Assembly (NCBI GenBank): GCA_037045455.1
Contig: JBAOIN010000010.1
Coordinates: 3,560-67,559, forward strand
Direction: 5' to 3'
Source of the DNA: JADKAV01 sp037045455
GTDB taxonomy: Bacteria > Actinomycetota > Actinomycetes > S36-B12 > UBA10799
Length of the DNA stretch: 64,000 bases
In this document: positions 7,627 to 15,239 of the stretch, piece after piece
Position numbering within the stretch: position 1 is the stretch's first letter
How the letters are laid out: every line of letters begins with the position of its first letter
Notes under the pieces: model-generated
Seen by the model: only the letters and a program-made list of their open reading frames with translations
Database searches by the model: none
Told to the model about the DNA's origin: nothing
Translations under genes and position numbers: made by a program

Positions 7627-8745
7627 GTGTCCACCCTTCCAGCCGTGCCGCGTGCCTACCGACAGTCCCGCGGTCGCTGGGTAGGTGGCGTCGCAGCGGG
7701 TCTCGCCGAACACCTGGGATGGCCGGTGGCGGCGGTGCGCACCCTATTCGTGATCACCACCCTGTTCGCCGGCTTGGGTGTCGTGGCCTATGCAGCCTTC
7801 TGGGCAGTCCTGCCGCCGCGGGTGGAGGACGACAGCGACACCGCGCGACTGCTGGCCTTCGCGGCCCTGGTCATCGGCGGCTTCCTGCTCTTCCCCGTCG
7901 ACCCCTGGATGCAGGTTGGCCTTCCCCTGGCCGTCATGGCCATCGGCGCGACAGTCGTCTGGACGCGGGTGCGACCGTCCAGGCGTGTGCCCCGGGGCGG
8001 CACACAGTGGACAGCCGTGCTGCTCGGCCTGCTGCTGGTGCTCAGTGGCATCGTTGCGCTCGCGGCGACCGGGTTGGGGGTGCGGTCTCTGCTGAGCCTG
8101 ACGGCCGTGGCAGTTCTGCTGCTCGTCGGCGTCGGACTCATCGCCATGCCGTGGGTGGCCGGGTTGTACCGCGAACTGACGCAGGAGCGCCAGGAGCGGG
8201 TGCGCTCGCAGACCCGGGCCGAACTCGCAACCCAAGTGCACGACTCGGTGTTGCAGACACTCACCCTGATCCGCCGGCATGCCGACGACCCGGACCGTGT
8301 GCAGCGACTGGCACGAGCCGAGGAACGGCATCTGCGGCAGTGGCTGTACGAGCCGGCCGGCGACCCGCAGCAGACGCTGTCGGCCGCGCTCGCCGACATC
8401 GCTGCCCGGATTGAGGCCGACTTCCCGGTGACGGTGGAGGTCGTGTGCGTCGGGGATGCCGAACTCGGCGACCGCGAGCAGGCGCTGGTCGCCGCGGCCA
8501 GGGAGGCGGTGCTCAACGCTGCAAAACACGCCGGCGGGGACATCAGCGTCTACGCCGAGGCCGGCGACGAGGTCCGGGTCTACGTGCGGGATCGGGGACC
8601 GGGGTTCGACCTCGATGCCGTACCGGACGACCGCCGAGGAATCAGCGAGTCGATGCGGGGTCGCATGGAGCGCGCAGGTGGAACGTGTGACATCCGCACA
8701 GGAACCCGCGGCACTGAGGTGACTTTGGCATTGGAGGGGCCATGA
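7627..8745 (+). CDS. Sensor histidine kinase with N-terminal PspC domain (EsrS-like)
   Basis: 372 residues. PspC domain at the N-terminus (RWVGGVAAGLAEHL near 17), then about five membrane helices to residue 180. The phospho-acceptor helix carries VHDSVLQTL (His near 202), and the HATPase domain has EAVLNAAKHA (N box) and DRGPGFDL (G1 box). It would autophosphorylate on envelope disturbance and pass phosphate to the regulator encoded next, whose start overlaps this stop (ATGA). GTG 7627 lies seven bases after GACAAT, a looser leaderless-type box. Divergent from its probable inhibitor gene. Confidence 0.88.
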   Translation: MSTLPAVPRAYRQSRGRWVGGVAAGLAEHLGWPVAAVRTLFVITTLFAGLGVVAYAAFWAVLPPRVEDDSDTARLLAFAALVIGGFLLFPVDPWMQVGLPLAVMAIGATVVWTRVRPSRRVPRGGTQWTAVLLGLLLVLSGIVALAATGLGVRSLLSLTAVAVLLLVGVGLIAMPWVAGLYRELTQERQERVRSQTRAELATQVHDSVLQTLTLIRRHADDPDRVQRLARAEERHLRQWLYEPAGDPQQTLSAALADIAARIEADFPVTVEVVCVGDAELGDREQALVAAAREAVLNAAKHAGGDISVYAEAGDEVRVYVRDRGPGFDLDAVPDDRRGISESMRGRMERAGGTCDIRTGTRGTEVTLALEGP

Positions 8746-9359
8746 TCCGGCTGGTCGTGGTGGACGACCACGAGATGGTACGGGCCGGCATCCGGGGCGG
8801 GCTGCCCGAGGACATCGAGGTGGTGGCCGAGGCCGCTGACGTCGAGCAGGCCGTGCGGGCGATCGGTGAGGCCGAGCCAGACGTGGTGCTGCTCGACGTG
8901 CACCTCCCCGGGGGCAACGCCCAGGAGGTGCTACGGCAGTGCCGGGGCGATTGCCGCTTCCTCGCTTTGTCGGTCTCCGACGCCGCCGAGGACGTGGTGG
9001 GCGTCGTGCGGCTGGGAGCACGCGGTTACGTGACGAAGGACATCAGCAGTGAGGAACTGGCTGCCGCCATCCGGAAGGTCGCTGCCGGCGACGCGGTGTT
9101 CAGCCCGCGTCTCGCGGGTTTCGTGCTCGACGCCTTCACCGGGACGGCGGCGCAGTCCGACGACGAGCTCGACCGGCTCACCACGCGCGAGCGGGACGTG
9201 ATGCGGCTCATCGCGCGGGGCTACACGTACCGGGAGGCGGCGGAGGAGCTGTTCGTCAGCGTCAAGACCGTGGAGACCCACATGTCGGCTGTGTTGCGCA
9301 AGCTGCAACTGAGCAACCGCCGCGAGCTAGCACGGTGGGCGCAAGCGCGGGGTTTGTGA
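8742..9359 (+). CDS. NarL/LuxR-type response regulator (EsrR-like)
   Basis: 205 residues: receiver domain (Asp-Asp at 8-9, phospho-Asp in LLDVHLPGG near 54, switch Lys in YVTKDIS near 102) and a C-terminal LuxR-type helix-turn-helix (LTTRERDVMRLIARGYTYRE through VKTVETHMSAVLRKL). Partner of the upstream PspC kinase by overlap and orientation. By analogy it would activate the divergent PspC operon and itself. The stop codon lies in GGTTTGTGAC, which resembles the edge of the palindromic repeat just downstream. Confidence 0.92.
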   Translation: MIRLVVVDDHEMVRAGIRGGLPEDIEVVAEAADVEQAVRAIGEAEPDVVLLDVHLPGGNAQEVLRQCRGDCRFLALSVSDAAEDVVGVVRLGARGYVTKDISSEELAAAIRKVAAGDAVFSPRLAGFVLDAFTGTAAQSDDELDRLTTRERDVMRLIARGYTYREAAEELFVSVKTVETHMSAVLRKLQLSNRRELARWAQARGL

Positions 9360-9365
9360 CGGCGA

Positions 9366-9412
9366 GGCTTTGTGAGTGACAGACCAGAAACTGGCCGCTC
9401 AGTCACAAAGCC
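9366..9412. repeat. Palindromic repeat, copy 1 (family P4)
   Basis: Near-palindrome opening GGCTTTGTGAGTGACAG, apex CCAGAAACTGG, closing CAGTCACAAAGCC; 22-base arms with a few mismatches around a 3-base loop. Homologous to 9428-9474 and to a copy inside nuoG at 29101-29146. Confidence 0.85.
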
Positions 9413-9427
9413 CTCGACCCGCCAGGG

Positions 9428-9474
9428 GGCTTTGTGAGTGACAGACCAGAAACTGGCCGCTCAGTCACAAAGCC
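9428..9474. repeat. Palindromic repeat, copy 2 (family P4)
   Basis: Identical to copy 1 over the whole 47-base unit. The stop codon of the NuoI-like gene (TGA, 9465-9467) falls inside it: that gene ends on GCTTTGTGA supplied by the repeat edge. Confidence 0.85.
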
Positions 9475-9749
9475 TCTCGCCGCCACTCGAACACCGGCGG
9501 CGGTAGCTCGTCCGACCACTCCAACGCCTCGAACGGGCAGATATCCACGCACAAGCCGCACATCATGCACGTGCCGTAGTCGATCGCGAACTGGTCCAGC
9601 ACCAGCGACGACCGGCGGCGTCCGGAACTCTCGTCGACCTCCAAATGCGCGTCCAGGTGCATGCACCAAACCGGACATGCGCGGATACAGAGCATGCAAC
9701 TCGTGCAGTTGGCCGGTATCAGCTCGATCGAGGCGTGGGTCACGTCCAT
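9465..9749 (-). CDS. Small NuoI-like 2[4Fe-4S] ferredoxin-type subunit (orphan)
   Basis: 94 residues from ATG 9749. Two complete CxxCxxCxxxCP motifs (CTSCMLCIRACP near 14 and CMMCGLCVDICP near 60) bind two [4Fe-4S] clusters, as in NuoI and hydrogenase HycF/HyfH subunits. No N-terminal membrane-association region is present, and the protein is about half the length of the NuoI at 26519. Overlaps the NuoC-like gene by 10 bp and belongs to a three-gene operon with NuoB- and NuoC-like proteins. It would carry electrons within a small membrane-bound-hydrogenase-like or complex-I-like module; its partners for quinone or proton work are missing here. Confidence 0.75.
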   Translation of the reverse strand: MDVTHASIELIPANCTSCMLCIRACPVWCMHLDAHLEVDESSGRRRSSLVLDQFAIDYGTCMMCGLCVDICPFEALEWSDELPPPVFEWRREAL

Positions 9750-10129
9750 GGCGTCCCCGGAGGGTCCTGCCGGCGAAGGGGTTTGGCCGGGTCGACGGCA
9801 CCCGGCCACTCGTGCAGTCGAGCCGGCAGCGGCGTCTGTTTGCGAAGAACGGGGGGCGAAGCAGCCGGCAGCAATAGGGGTTCAGCCACTACCCCGAAGT
9901 CGACGCCGAACATCTCCGCGGTTTCGCGCTCGTGCCAGGCCGCACTGGGAAAGAGGTCGGCCACCGACACGACCGGGGCCGGCGAATGGACCAGGCGAAT
10001 TTGCGAAGGGTCATCGGATCGGACCAGGCAGGCCACGATCGTCACCTCCCCGTCGTCGCGGGCACTGAGCCAGTCGAGGACGTCGAAGCCCTGGTGGCGC
10101 AGGGCGAGCAACTCCTCGCGCCAGGTCAC
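9740..10129 (-). CDS. Small NuoC-like (30-kDa subunit family) protein (orphan)
   Basis: 129 residues from GTG 10129, overlapping the NuoB-like stop (GTGA). The 30-kDa signature is recognisable as WHERETAEMFGVDFG near residue 65, matching WHERETFDFFGVIFDGH of the true NuoC at 34004. The rest is shorter and diverged. In complex I and group 4 hydrogenases this subunit contacts the large catalytic NuoD/HycE subunit, but no NuoD homologue sits in this operon. Confidence 0.72.
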   Translation of the reverse strand: MTWREELLALRHQGFDVLDWLSARDDGEVTIVACLVRSDDPSQIRLVHSPAPVVSVADLFPSAAWHERETAEMFGVDFGVVAEPLLLPAASPPVLRKQTPLPARLHEWPGAVDPAKPLRRQDPPGTPWT

Positions 10130-10451
10130 AAGGCCCCCCGCACGGCCGCAACCAGAGCTTCCGGACGCGGCGGGCAACCGGGCACGACCACGTCGGCTTC
10201 GATTGGACCCACGGAGTAGGAGTCCCAATACGGCCCGCCACTGATCGTGCAGACGCCATACGCCACGACGAGCCGGGGTTGCGGGAACGGCCGCGATCTC
10301 GGCAGCCACCAGCGGGGCGGCCGCATGGGTCACGGTGCCGGCTATGACGACAATCGTGGGTCCCGGTTACGTCGGCCAGCGCGGCGTTGAGCGCTGCGGC
10401 ACTTTCCGCCTCCACCCCGCAGCACGCGAGGTTGATGTACCGGACGTCCAC
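10126..10451 (-). CDS. Small NuoB-like [4Fe-4S] (N2-type) subunit (orphan, frame disrupted)
   Basis: About 107 residues once two extra bases near 10283 and 10360 are removed. Start GTG 10451. All four N2-cluster cysteine positions are recognisable: LACC near residue 9, GVCTISGGPYWDSY, and VPGCPPRPEALV. It is only 60% of the length of the operon NuoB (184 residues) and lacks its N-terminal region, making it closer to hydrogenase small-subunit (HycG/EchC-like) proteins. First gene of the orphan NuoB-NuoC-NuoI-like trio. Confidence 0.7.
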
Positions 10452-10455
10452 GGGT

Positions 10456-11110
10456 TCAATCTAGGCGTGCGATGAGCATGCCGTCATACCCCTTGCTGCC
10501 TACGGTCTGCAGGGTGGTCGCTGTGAGCCGCGAGTCGGCGGCAACCAGTTCGTGCAGCCGGCGTTGCGCCTGCGAGCCCGGGTTGTCGACGTCCGGATCT
10601 CCGAGGTCGCCACCCCGCACCACGTTGTCCGCGACGATGACACCGCCGGAACGGAGATGCTCGACTGCCCACGTGAAGTAGGCGGGCGTGTTGACCTTGT
10701 CCGCGTCGATGAAGACGAGATCGAAGAGGCCCGTGAGCTGTGCAAACGCATCCAGCGCCGGCCCGATTCTGATCTCCACGACCTCTGCCAGTCCAGCGGC
10801 AGCGATGTTCTCGGCCGCCACCCGGGCGTGGGCCGGATCCGCCTCAAGGGTGATCAAGCGACCGCCTGTGGGCAGCGCCCTGGCCATCACGATCGCGCTG
10901 TAACCGGCCAAGGTTCCGATCTCCAGAATCCGGCGAGCGCCGACCAGCTGCACCAAGATCTGCAAGAACCGGCCCTTGCGGCGCAGAGACCTGGATGTCG
11001 GGCAATCCGGCGGCAGCGGAACGGGCGAGCACCGCTTCGAGGATCTCGTCATCCCCTGCCACGGTGTGATTGATGAAGGCGTCCACCGCGTCGAATGTCT
11101 GCTGATCCAC
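10456..11110 (-). CDS. SAM-dependent O-methyltransferase, caffeoyl-CoA OMT family (frame disrupted)
   Basis: About 217 residues from GTG 11110 after removing one extra base near 10971. Family-typical layout: VDQQTFDAVDAFI at the N-terminus, SAM-binding ILEIGTLAGYSAIVMARAL, the metal-binding region VFIDADKVNTPAYF, and DNVVRGG. Members methylate small catechols and other hydroxyls, and mycobacterial homologues are of uncertain substrate. Start is set by a TACAGT box six bases upstream. Same strand as, and 5 bp before, the NuoB-like gene, so the four genes may form one transcript. Confidence 0.85.
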
Positions 11111-11116
11111 CCGCCC

Positions 11117-11122
11117 ACTGTA
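11117..11122 (-). promoter_or_regulatory. Leaderless -10 box of the O-methyltransferase gene
   Basis: TACAGT, six bases, GTG 11110. Confidence 0.6.
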
Positions 11123-11192
11123 GAACCGGGTCAGGCGTTGGCCTCGCTGCTGATCTGAGCGCGGGCGGCTGTTATTCGCCCGAGGCAGAAAG

Positions 11193-11239
11193 TGGTTGGC
11201 CGCCATCAGAGCGGTTGAGCGTTCGCGCGCGGCCAACCA
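11193..11239. repeat. Inverted repeat in the divergent OMT/korA region
   Basis: TGGTTGGCCGC and GCGGCCAACCA (11-bp perfect arms) about 25 bases apart, within the 310-bp gap between the O-methyltransferase and korA. The remainder of the gap (11240-11405) shows only GC-rich sequence and the korA leader. It could be an operator or another of the boundary palindromes. Confidence 0.5.
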
Positions 11240-11420
11240 GTCACGCGAAGGCTGATCCCCGCGAGTGGCGTGACCGCCGACGGTGACGCGCCGGATGCGT
11301 TCAGTGTGCGGCGAGTTAGGCTTGACTGTGTGCATACCCCTGCTCGGCGTCGATGTCGCCTGATCTCGCATAACCCTGCGTAGGCCACCCACACGAGCAG
11401 TACGAACGAGGATCGAAGCG

Positions 11421-13273
11421 TTGGCAACTAGTCCGAAGAAGACGGTGCGTCTGAACCGCGTCGTCGTGCGATTCGCCGGTGACTCCGGCGACGGCATGCA
11501 ATTGACCGGCGACCGTTTCACCTGGGAATCCGCGGCGGGCGGCAACGACCTGTCCACACTGCCCGACTTCCCGGCGGAGATCCGTGCCCCGCAGGGCACG
11601 CTGCCCGGCGTCAGTGCTTTCCAGCTGCACTTCGCCGACCACGACATCTTCACCCCCGGCGACTCCCCCGACGTTCTGGTCGCGATGAACCCGGCGGCTC
11701 TGATGGCCAGCCTGCCGCTGCTCAAGCCGGGCGCCGAGATCATCGTCAACACTGACGAGTTCAGCAAACGCAATCTGACGAAGATCGGGCTTGCCTGAAA
11801 GCCCACTGGACGACGGGACGCTGTCCAACTACTCGGTGCACCCGGTCGCCCTGACCTCCCTGACGGTCGAGGCGCTCAGCGGATTCGACCTCGGCAAGAA
11901 GGACGCCGAGCGCGCCAAGAACATGTTCGCGCTCGGGCTGTTGAGTTGGCTCTATCACCGCGATCTCGAGGCAACCGAGGAGTTCCTGGCAGAGAAGTTC
12001 TCCCGCAAGCCGGAGATCCTCAAAGCCAACGTGGCGGCCCTACATGCAGGCTTCAACTACGGCGACACGACCGAGGACTTCGTCGTGCGCTACGAGGTCT
12101 CCGCTGCACCCATGCCGCCCGGAACCTACCGCAACATCAGCGGCAACCTGGCACTGTCTTACGGGCTGATCGCCGCTGCCCGGCTTGCGAAACTGCCGAT
12201 GTTCCTCGGCTCCTATCCGATCACCCCGGCCAGCGACATCCTGCACGAGCTGAGCAAGCACAAGCAGTTCAACGTCACCACGTTCCAAGCCGAGGACGAG
12301 ATCGCCGGCATCGGCGCGGCGCTCGGCGCGGCGTACGGCGGGGCGCTGGGCGTGACCACCACCAGCGGTCCAGGGCTCGCACTGAAGAGCGAGACCATCG
12401 GCTTGGCCGTGGCCACGGAACTCCCGCTGATCGTGGTTGACGTACAGCGCGGCGGGCCGTCCACGGGTCTGCCAACGAAGACCGAACAGGCGGATCTTCT
12501 GCAGGCGCTTTACGGCCGCAACGGCGAGGCACCCGTAGCCGTTGTCGCCCCATGCAGCCCGGCGGACTGCTTCGACGCGGCACTGGAAGCGGCACGGATC
12601 GCGGTGACGTACCGGACCCCGGTGTTGCTGCTGTCCGACGGGTACCTCGCCAACGGCCAGGAACCCTGGGCCATTCCCGAGCTCGCGGACCTGCCCCACA
12701 TCGACCCGCAGTTCGCCACCGAGCCCAACGGCGAGGACGGCCAGTTCCTGCCGTTCCTGCGCGACCCGCAGACGCTGGCCCGGCCGTGGGCGGTTCCGGG
12801 CACACCTGGTCTGGCGCACCGGATCGGTGGTATCGAGAAGGCCAACAAGACCGGCAACATCTCCTACGACCCGGACAACCACGACACGATGGTGCGGCTG
12901 CGGCAGGCCAAGATCGACGGCATCGACGTTCCCGATCTCATGGTCGACGATCCGGACGGCGCAGATCTGCTGGTGATCGGCTGGGGCTCCACCTATGGCC
13001 CGATCACGGCGGGCGTGCGCCGGGTGCGCAACGCCGGCGGCAAGGTCGCCCAGGCCCACTTGCGCCACCTCAACCCCATGCCCCGGAACACCGGCGAGGT
13101 GTTGCGGCGTTACCGCAAGGTGCTTGGTGCCCGAGATGAACCTGGGGCAGTTGAGCCTTCTGCTGCGCGGCAAGTTCCTCGTGGATGCGGTCGGGTTCAA
13201 CCAGGTGCGCGGCCTGCCCTTCACCGCGCCACAGATGGAAGAGGTCATCCAGGGAATGCTGGAGGACGTGTGA
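11421..13273 (+). CDS. korA: 2-oxoacid:ferredoxin oxidoreductase, fused gamma-alpha subunit (frame disrupted twice)
   Basis: About 616 residues after removing one extra base near 11796 and one near 13126. The N-terminal gamma domain shows RFAGDSGDGMQLTG and FPAEIRAPQGT; the alpha (pyrimidine-binding) domain has SYPITPASDILHEL and ATELPLIVVDVQRGGPSTGLPTK-type sequence. With KorB it oxidatively decarboxylates a 2-oxoacid, probably 2-oxoglutarate, to the acyl-CoA with ferredoxin as acceptor, an oxygen-tolerant TCA variant known in mycobacteria. Starts at TTG 11421 behind GAGGATCGAAG. Because of the second shift the downstream frame runs straight into korB, which mimics a fusion protein; the true C-terminus (QGMLEDV) is in the other frame. 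Confidence 0.87.
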
Positions 13274-14244
13274 TGAGTGAACTCACGCTGAAAGCCAAGG
13301 ACTTCAAGAGCGACCAGGAGGTCCGCTGGTGCCCCGGTTGCGGCGACTACGCGATCCTCGCCGCAGTGCAGTCGTTCCTGCCCGAACTCGGCCGCTCCCC
13401 CGACGACATCGTGTTCGTCTCCGGCATCGGTTGCTCGTCGCGCTTCCCGTACTACCTGTCCACCTACGGCGTGCACTCCATCCACGGCCGCGCCCCGGCC
13501 ATCGCCACTGGCCTGGCAGTCAGCCGGCCGGACCTCGACGTGTGGGTCGTGACCGGTGACGGCGATGCGCTCTCGATCGGCGGCAACCACCTGATCCACG
13601 CTTTGCGTCGCAATGTGAACCTGACGATCCTGCTGTTCAACAACCGGATCTACGGGCTGACGAAGGGCCAGTACTCGCCCACGTCGGAACCTGGCAAGGT
13701 CACGAAGTCCACGCCGGTCGGATCGGTGGACCGGCCGTTCAACCCGGTCTCGCTGGCCCTCGGTGCCGACGCCACGTTCGTGGCCCGCACGATCGACTCC
13801 GACCGGCAGCATTTGGTCGAAGTGCTGCGGGCGGCCGCCCAGCACCGCGGGACGTCGCTGGTCGAGATCTATCAGAACTGCAACATCTTCAACGACGGTG
13901 CGTTCGACCTCGTGAAGGACCCGGGCATCCGCGACGAGCACCTGATCCGGCTGCGCGCCGGCGAGCCCGTCGTGCTGGGCGACCACAAGGTGGTGCGGGA
14001 CGGTTTCGGTCTGGCGGTGAGCACCGAGGGCGAGGCCGTCGTGCACGACCCGACGGATTTGGACCTGGCATTCGCGCTGTCCAGGTTGTCCGGCAGCCAG
14101 CTCGATCACACGCCGATCGGCATCTTCCGGCAGGTGCAGCGGCCGGTGTACGACGACGAGGTGCGCGCACAGGTCGACGACAGTGCCGATGAAGCGCAGT
14201 TGCGGACCCTGCTCACCGGGCCGGATCCCTGGACCGTGCGCTGA
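13273..14244 (+). CDS. korB: 2-oxoacid:ferredoxin oxidoreductase beta subunit
   Basis: 323 residues, starting in a TGATG overlap with korA. The TPP-binding subunit: CPGCGDYAIL near residue 20 (cluster/TPP-proximal cysteines), GIGCSSRFPYY, and the TPP/Mg motif GDGDALSIGGNH followed by LLFNNRIYG. Two-subunit KorAB enzymes lack a separate ferredoxin domain and carry one [4Fe-4S] cluster in this subunit. Cytoplasmic; electron flow to ferredoxin might meet the neighbouring NuoI-like proteins, but that is speculation. Confidence 0.94.
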   Translation: MSELTLKAKDFKSDQEVRWCPGCGDYAILAAVQSFLPELGRSPDDIVFVSGIGCSSRFPYYLSTYGVHSIHGRAPAIATGLAVSRPDLDVWVVTGDGDALSIGGNHLIHALRRNVNLTILLFNNRIYGLTKGQYSPTSEPGKVTKSTPVGSVDRPFNPVSLALGADATFVARTIDSDRQHLVEVLRAAAQHRGTSLVEIYQNCNIFNDGAFDLVKDPGIRDEHLIRLRAGEPVVLGDHKVVRDGFGLAVSTEGEAVVHDPTDLDLAFALSRLSGSQLDHTPIGIFRQVQRPVYDDEVRAQVDDSADEAQLRTLLTGPDPWTVR

Positions 14245-15137
14245 GGACCGACCGGGCCGGACTTGCGTACGGCCTTGCCGCTTACAGCTTGTGGGGTCTC
14301 TTCCCGCTGTACTGGCCACTGCTGGAACCCGCGTCGGCGTGGGAGATCCTCGGCCACCGGATGGTGTGGAGCTTCGCGTTCCTGCTGCTGATCAACGCCG
14401 TTGTGCGCACCGGGTGGGGACAGATCCGCACCGCGCTGGCGACACCACGCACGCGCTGGCTGCTGTTGACCGCCGCTGTCCTGGTCTCGGCAAACTGGGG
14501 CGTCTACATCTGGGCAGTGAACAACGGCTACGTCGTCGAAGCGTCGCTGGGGTACTTCATCAATCCGCTGGTCTCGGTGGCGCTGGGGGTCATCGTGCTG
14601 GGGGAGCGGTTGCGACGCGTGCAGTGGATGGCCGTGGGCATTGCCGTGGGCGCTGTCCTGGTGCTGACCGTCTCCTACGGCAGACCGCCGTGGATCGCGT
14701 TGATACTCGCCTTCTCGTTCGGGCTGTATGGCTTGGTCCGCAAACAGGCTGGCGTACAAGCCATCCCGGCTCTGACGGTGGAGACCGCATTCCAGACCCC
14801 CTTCGCGCTGGCGTTCTTCGCCGTCCTGGCCGCACATGGCTCGCTGACGTTCGGGAACGAGCCGGGCAAGTCGGTGCTGATGGCCACGGCCGGCATCGCG
14901 ACCACGATTCCGCTGTTGCTGTTCGGGGCGGCCGCGATCCGGCTGCCACTGGTCGCGCTGGGAATCCTGCAGTACCTGACCCCCGTCATCCAGTTCACGC
15001 TGGGCGTCACGGTGTTCGGCGAGCAGATGCCGGCGTTGCGCTGGGTGGGCTTCGGGCTGGTGTGGATCGCGCTGGTCGTCTTCACGGTCGACGTCGTGCG
15101 CAACGCCCGGCGGCCGATGGCCGAAGCGCCGGTGTGA
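14241..15137 (+). CDS. rarD: RarD/EamA family transporter
   Basis: About 298 residues, ten predicted helices, two EamA repeats. AYSLWGLFPLYWPLL at the N-terminus and ANWGVYIWAVN near 85 are RarD hallmarks. Substrate unknown (the family name comes from a chloramphenicol-sensitivity phenotype). Family-like sequence extends upstream of the first conventional start (TTG 14289), so translation probably begins at CTG 14241, overlapping the korB stop. That rare start, or a lost base, is the one uncertainty. Confidence 0.85.
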   Translation: MRTDRAGLAYGLAAYSLWGLFPLYWPLLEPASAWEILGHRMVWSFAFLLLINAVVRTGWGQIRTALATPRTRWLLLTAAVLVSANWGVYIWAVNNGYVVEASLGYFINPLVSVALGVIVLGERLRRVQWMAVGIAVGAVLVLTVSYGRPPWIALILAFSFGLYGLVRKQAGVQAIPALTVETAFQTPFALAFFAVLAAHGSLTFGNEPGKSVLMATAGIATTIPLLLFGAAAIRLPLVALGILQYLTPVIQFTLGVTVFGEQMPALRWVGFGLVWIALVVFTVDVVRNARRPMAEAPV

Positions 15138-15190
15138 CCGCGCGGTCGTGGCAGACCGTGCAGTTGGAGTCACCTGGCCAGTCTCAGGAA

Positions 15191-15209
15191 AGACGTGAAG
15201 CTTACGTCT
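15191..15209. repeat. Short hairpin between rarD and the phosphodiesterase gene
   Basis: AGACGTGAAGCTTACGTCT is nearly self-complementary. It lies in the 102-bp gap between convergent genes and may be a terminator-like hairpin, but no T-tract follows. Confidence 0.45.
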
Positions 15210-15239
15210 TGCACCAGCCTGCACGTCTGGCGGGACGGC

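Noticed and set aside
9366..9474. CRISPR-like repeat pair
   Set aside because: Only two units, internally palindromic over their whole length, with a 15-bp gap and no cas genes.
11791..14244. Apparent KorA-KorB fusion protein of 817 residues
   Set aside because: The continuous frame arises from two single-base disruptions in korA. Family-typical KorA ends lie in the other frame, with a separate TGATG start for korB.
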